Below are positions 17,031 through 21,469 of a stretch of 21,469 nucleotides of DNA, in pieces. Within the stretch, counting starts at the first letter, position 1, and every line of letters starts with the position of its first letter. The notes under the pieces were generated by a model, which did not search any database, was not told the origin of the DNA, and worked only from the letters and a program-made list of their open reading frames with translations. The translations under genes were made by a program, and so were the position numbers. Source of the stretch: Discostella pseudostelligera (taxonomy: Eukaryota; Bacillariophyta; Thalassiosirophyceae; Thalassiosirales; Thalassiosiraceae); assembly GCA_036940085.1 (NCBI GenBank), contig JALLBK010000263.1:1-21469 (forward strand). Reading direction: 5' to 3'.

Positions 17031-20000
17031 GCGGCGGCGGCGGCGGCGGTAGCAGCGCGGTGGAACAAGCGCAAGAACTCAAGGATCAAGGCAATGACTT
17101 CTTTCGCAAGGTATGTTACTTTATAGTCAATAAATTATTCGTCTCACTTGCTGTGGGTGTACAGTTTGAGACCGAATTGTAGTACTCTACTCTCCAATTT
17201 TATCCATGCTGCCATGCTGATCTCATCATGTGTTAAATTTATTTCTTGAATACGACTAGGGGAAAATCCAAGATGCAATTCAATCCTATACGACGGCATT
17301 GAATTGCATCCAGCAAAGTAACGACAGCAACAATAATGACGCTGTATATTTAGCAACCACATTATTGTCCAATCGTGCCATGTGCCAACTTAAGACGGCA
17401 GAGACAGCATCTGCCTCTACTGCTACTACCGCTACTACTACCGCAAGATTAATTCAACAAAATAAGCAGGAAACTCTACAAAATTGCCTTGATGATTGTA
17501 CCGCGGCGTTGAAGAAATTGGACAATGTTGATGGTAGTATGGGGACCAGTAGCAGCAGTAGCAGCTCCAATACTAATCTTCTGCAAACAAGGGGCAAAAT
17601 ACTCTACCGCCGAGCAAAGGCATTGGTTGCAATAGGGAGTGGTATGAACAGCGTCATCAGGGACAGTGCCAGCAGCAACAGCGTTAGTAGCGTCAACATC
17701 AACATGAATGATACAGATATCCAAGAGAAAAATCTCAATGCGGCCGCGAAAGATTTATTGCAGTTATTGTCGTTTGATCCGAACAATGCCGAGGCTGTGA
17801 CGTTGTTGCGATCGATACGTACTCGGTATAGTGCTGGCGGACAAGAAAGAGGAAGGGAAGGTGAAGCATCTTCGGGATTGGGTCGTACTCCAATTTCGCG
17901 ATCGTTGGATTATTTACAGTCATTGCTTGTCCAATGTGATGAAGAGGAGGGTGGTGCAGATGGAACTTACACTGATCAGATAGAAGGGAATCAAGAAGGG
18001 CTTGGGGTGATAAACACTGCTTTAACATGTCTTCGGACCATTCAAGCCTCAATTGCCGACGATATATCATCATCTGCCATGGAAATCGGTCGGAGGGGAG
18101 GTGTGCCACTCTTAATGAGAATTGCTCGACGTAATGCTCTTGCGAATGTATCACCATCCAAGACGCACAAGCAGCAAGAACAAGCGGATATCATAGACCA
18201 TTGTCGCATTGCATCGCTCCACATTTTATCGGCTTGCTGTTCACACGATCCTTTCGCAAGCAAATATATCAGTACGGTTTGTGATATTAGTCTTTCGTCT
18301 CGGACATTGGCCCAAATTATTAAAGAGGAAGTGAATGAATCTATGCGTGAACAACCTGGAGGAGGGAATGGGGCAGCGCATGTGATCTTAGCGGCACTTG
18401 CAGTGTTCGTTCGTCTTATTGTTCACTGGAATTATATGGAGGTAAAGCGTGCCTTTGCCCCTAAAATATTGGAAGATGGGACATCGGTCGAAGTTGCTGT
18501 TTCACCTGTAAAAGAGGAAGACTCAGAAGTGGACTCATCTTCGGTATGTCAAGCGGCAATTGCGGCATTTATGTGGAGAAGGACGTTCGCTAATACGGAT
18601 GATGTGGATACATCGCGTGCGGCCCTTGATCTCCTTTCTACTTGGATGGCTTCCGATGACTTGGACACAATCGATGCTGCATCCGACGAGCATTCCTTCG
18701 CGTCATCAACTTCTCATACCAAAAAGGAAACACGGCATCGTTATCGAATCTCCGCCGATGAGATACGCGCAATGAAGCCTCGGCAGGCGGCCGCTCATCG
18801 CAAGCGCGAGGCGGATTACCGTCGGAAAAACATTCATAGGGCCAATCGTCGCATTTCCTTCTTTTGCGGTGATGGGGTTTCGGGGTTAGATGCAATGTTA
18901 AACTGTGCCACCACAACGGATGATCCTCGTTTGAGACGTGAGATGGGATTACAAATTGGGCGATGGATGAATGTGGTGGCGGAGGAGAATGATGGCAATG
19001 ACGATGAGGTTAAGAAGTTGATTTATAGATATTTAGGGTGTACCGATTGGAAGGTTGGGAAATGTGAAGATGGAGAAATTGACGCGCGGGAACAAGCGCT
19101 TACCATTGAAGAGTTGGATGACGCTGGTGAAGAAAAGGAGGTTGGAGAACTGGACGAGGCGCAACTTGTGGCCATGATGAAACGAGGGCAACTCACGGTG
19201 TCTCTTCTCGTGGGTATTCCAGCTGTGGGAACCTGGGCGCTAAAGCATGGGTGGTCCAACGGCCATGGCATTTCTGAGCTAAAACGTCTCATTTCGTCGA
19301 ATGACTCGCATGCAATGTCCATAGCATCGGAGCTGGTTTCTGCAGCATCCTCCGTCGAAGGCGCTCGTCCTCTTCTGGCAACTCTAGTCGAGGAGGGAAC
19401 ACTCGATGATATGTTGACACATCCGGATGCCGATGTTCGGTCTGGCGCTGCATCTTGCGCGGCAAAAATTGGCTTGGCGAGTAAGGCGCTCTCTGCCGAT
19501 GAGGGAGAGGTGAAAGGGTTGCTAGACGTGGCAATTGAGCTATTGTTCGAAGAGGGAAAATGTGACGCTGAGAAAAAGACCAAGATACACCCGATACCGA
19601 AGCAAGCACCTGTATCAACAAGCGAATGCACCACGTCGATGGAGAGAGGTGTTGAAGTTTTGGCGTATCTCGTGTCTAAAACATCGGTTAAGGAGAGGAT
19701 CGCGAGTGGATACATTCCGCCCGGATCACCGGGCAATCGCAAACCTGCGCTTGAACGTTTGGTCGAAATTGCTTGCTCTCCCAACAGCGCCGACTCTCAT
19801 ATTGCCTACGGTATTGCCGGAATCTTCAACCTCTTGTCAGTCTCAATCGATACTCTTCGGAGGGAAGCTTTCATCGGCAAAGAAGTAACGAAGGAACAAT
19901 ATGATCAACTCCAGTCAATGGGTAAGACGGAGGAGGAGAAGGATGCTGAAGCCAAGAAAGAGGACAGAGATAGAGACGACCCTTCGTCGGTGAGTGAAAG

Positions 20001-21031
20001 GATAAGAAAATTAGCCAGCGCCAATGTGCCTGGTGCAATGGTGAAGCTGTTAGAAGGTTCGAGTAGCGATGCCGCACACGAAAAGCTATTAGAGGGTATG
20101 GGAAGGATGGCGTCTGAGCCATCCGTGCGTGGTATCATGATCCAGCAAGGATGTTTGAAGTCATGCCTTCGACTCAGTAAAGGGGTACGTTCATTATCGA
20201 ATTCATTGCCTTATCACAACATTTCATGGTATTCTAATCTTTAATCTCATTTGTATTTGTAAGGATGAACCTAGCGAGAAGGAGAAAATGCTTCTACGCC
20301 GAGCAAGGAGTTGCGTCGCCAAATTGCTCGTTACTACAAACCCCGCCACCTTGACAGTGTCGCAAAGGTCGGGTGCGGTAGGACCGTTGCTGAAGCTTAT
20401 TAGAGACAGCGACGCATTAGACCTACAACACTTCGAAGCACTTATGTCAATAACAAACCTCGCTGGCTTTGATGATGAAACCAAAAATGGGGTTGTTGCT
20501 CAAGGTGGAATATCCATACTCGGATATGCAATGTTCTCCGATCATGAGATGGTCCGGCAGGCTGTAACCGAAGCCATGTGCAATATGGTACCTCATCCCA
20601 AATTCATTGAGTATTTAACAAAAGAGGACAATATGCGTGTTTGGGTTGCATTTTCCTTGGATTATGAAGCAAATTTTGCATGTGCTCGTGCGGCAATTGG
20701 ATGTTTGGCGATGGCAGTACCCGATCCGGAAGTTGCCAAGGCAATAATTCAGAACCGAAATTTTAATGAATTGATTCGCACATTACTGGAGTGTGGTCAG
20801 TTGGAGTTGATGCATAGAGTGCTCGCATTGATTGTTGGATTGCTCGAGCATGGAGGAGACTGCCAAAAGGCAGTAGTAACAACAGGCGCGGGGCCATTCT
20901 GCGAGGCATATTTAATCTCTTACTCTGACGAGAATAAGACAATGGACGATTTCAAGTTTAGCTCAGCAGATCGTGGAGCATTAACTGCAACTCTTAACTT
21001 GGCAAAGGAGATTGCAAGATTACTCCGATGA
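16949..21031 (+). CDS. UNC45: UNC45-type TPR/UCS-domain co-chaperone (3 exons)
   Basis: UNC45 proteins bind Hsp90 through TPRs and fold myosin motor heads through a C-terminal UCS armadillo domain. Exons: 16949-17110, 17260-20184, 20264-21031 (introns 149 and 79 nt, phase 0), giving 1284 residues against about 930-945 in animals. After a Ser18-Gly7 tract come TPRs: ELKDQGNDFFRKGKIQDAI (from about 43), LLSNRAM (about 90-95), YRRAKA (about 170) and NAAAKDLLQLLSFDPNNAEA. Lys45, Asn49, Asn92 and Lys174 fit the clamp that holds the Hsp90 MEEVD tail. The UCS signature lies across the last junction: ANVPGAMVKLL, ARSCVAKLLVTTNPATLT, LQHFEALMSITNLAGF, MVRQAVTEAMCNM. The middle has Asp/Glu- and Lys-rich insertions that account for the extra length. 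The start context is AAATGGC. The stop is 104 bases from the stop of the converging TruA-like gene. Confidence 0.9.
16975..17050 (+). repeat. CAG/AGC then GGC trinucleotide tract, coding Ser then Gly
   Basis: About 18 AGC codons (16976-17029) run directly into about seven GGC/GGT codons (17030-17050), inside exon 1 of the UNC45-like gene. The run is uninterrupted and in frame, so changes by whole units keep the frame. Confidence 0.95.
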
Positions 21032-21135
21032 TGTTTCTCTGAGCTATCTACTCCGATGGTCAGTACAACGAGGTACAGTACAAATCTCAGTCACGAGTAG
21101 AGATCTTCTGCGTACTTATTTTATGTTGGTCTACG

Positions 21136-21469
21136 TCATCGTTGCAACATAGCCCTGTCATATTCAATGTGTTCCAAGCAAAGACCTTTGGCCGGCGCCG
21201 TATGCAACAGTTTGTTAGGGACAGTTGGTTTCACCTTCGCATCCCCGTCGTCTATTTCTGAATTCTCCATAGCGTCCCACCGGTCATATGCATCCAAACA
21301 TTGCTTTAATGACTCGATACTTGCATCAAGTTTACCCACGGCAACCAAAACCCCAACAATTCTTCTCATCATTTTATACAGGAAGAAATCGCATATCAAA
21401 TATACCGCTATCGTCACCAAGTCGACAATTTCACCAAGGATGAGGGATCAGATGAAGAAATACTTGTCG
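21136..21469 (-). CDS. TruA-type tRNA pseudouridine synthase, C-terminal part (continues past window edge)
   Basis: The last exon encodes the C-terminal signature of the TruA/PUS family, which isomerises uridines in the tRNA anticodon arm. CDFFLYKMMRRIVGVLVAVG matches the conserved FLYxMVRxIVG helix, and LLHTAPAKGLCLEHIEYD matches the family's final APxxGLxLxxVxY strand. The stop codon is at 21138-21136. Upstream the same frame meets a TGA near 21449 with no ATG between, so the exon probably begins at about 21407 after an intron ending ACGATAG, with catalytic exons beyond 21469. The catalytic Asp is not in this window. Between the two signatures is an acidic insert (about 21215-21260). Cellular location cannot be judged without the N terminus. 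Confidence 0.8.

Noticed and set aside
19023..19784. 253-residue antisense open frame within the UNC45-like gene
   Set aside because: It is Ser/Thr/Ala-rich with no domain and mirrors a well-supported coding exon, so it is a shadow.
2625..21469. A biosynthetic cluster linking the P450 reductase and the desaturase
   Set aside because: The desaturase carries a plastid presequence while the reductase has an ER-type membrane anchor. The genes between and around them are unrelated housekeeping genes.

Overview
The window looks like nuclear DNA of a stramenopile alga, most likely a centric diatom. The genes carry short GT-AG introns (72-150 nt) and lie close together, often tail to tail. The fatty acid desaturase has a signal peptide followed by an ASAFAP-type cleavage site (…TATA/FVPP…), the hallmark of import into a plastid of secondary red-algal origin. 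The species cannot be named from the sequence alone.

Layout. Bases 1-2539 hold no intact gene: a CT-rich degenerate minisatellite, a decayed minus-strand coding region with a long GAT/ATC microsatellite, and an AT-rich stretch with inverted repeats. From 2540 onward the window is gene-dense. The genes are: an 11-exon FIG4/SAC-type phosphoinositide phosphatase (+); a NADPH-cytochrome P450 reductase (-, two exons), tail to tail with it; the GTPase GPN3 (+, two exons), head to head with the reductase; an unrecognised F-box-like/zinc-knuckle protein (-) that contains an assembly fault; a plastid-targeted fatty acid desaturase (-, no intron found); an UNC45-type TPR/UCS myosin co-chaperone (+, three exons), head to head with the desaturase; and the C-terminal exon of a TruA-type tRNA pseudouridine synthase (-), which runs off the right edge.

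How the genes relate. They are ordinary eukaryotic housekeeping genes from unrelated pathways: endolysosomal PI(3,5)P2 turnover, ER electron supply to P450s, RNA polymerase II assembly/import, plastid lipid desaturation, myosin folding and tRNA modification. There is no operon, and I saw no sign of an undescribed multi-gene system. The most striking shared signal is regulatory. TTTGGCGGGAA-like (E2F/DP-type) sites occur in all four intergenic spaces that contain gene 5' ends, including a perfect 12-bp inverted pair just ahead of FIG4. CACGTG G-boxes occur in two of these spaces.

The most important correction for a reader is at 13920-14064. A 72-bp sequence is repeated exactly on both sides of a single N, which looks like two contig ends joined without merging their overlap. 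Removing one copy and the N restores one continuous reading frame. Exon boundaries below were set by hand from GT-AG sites, reading phase and family resemblance. No search or transcript data were available.
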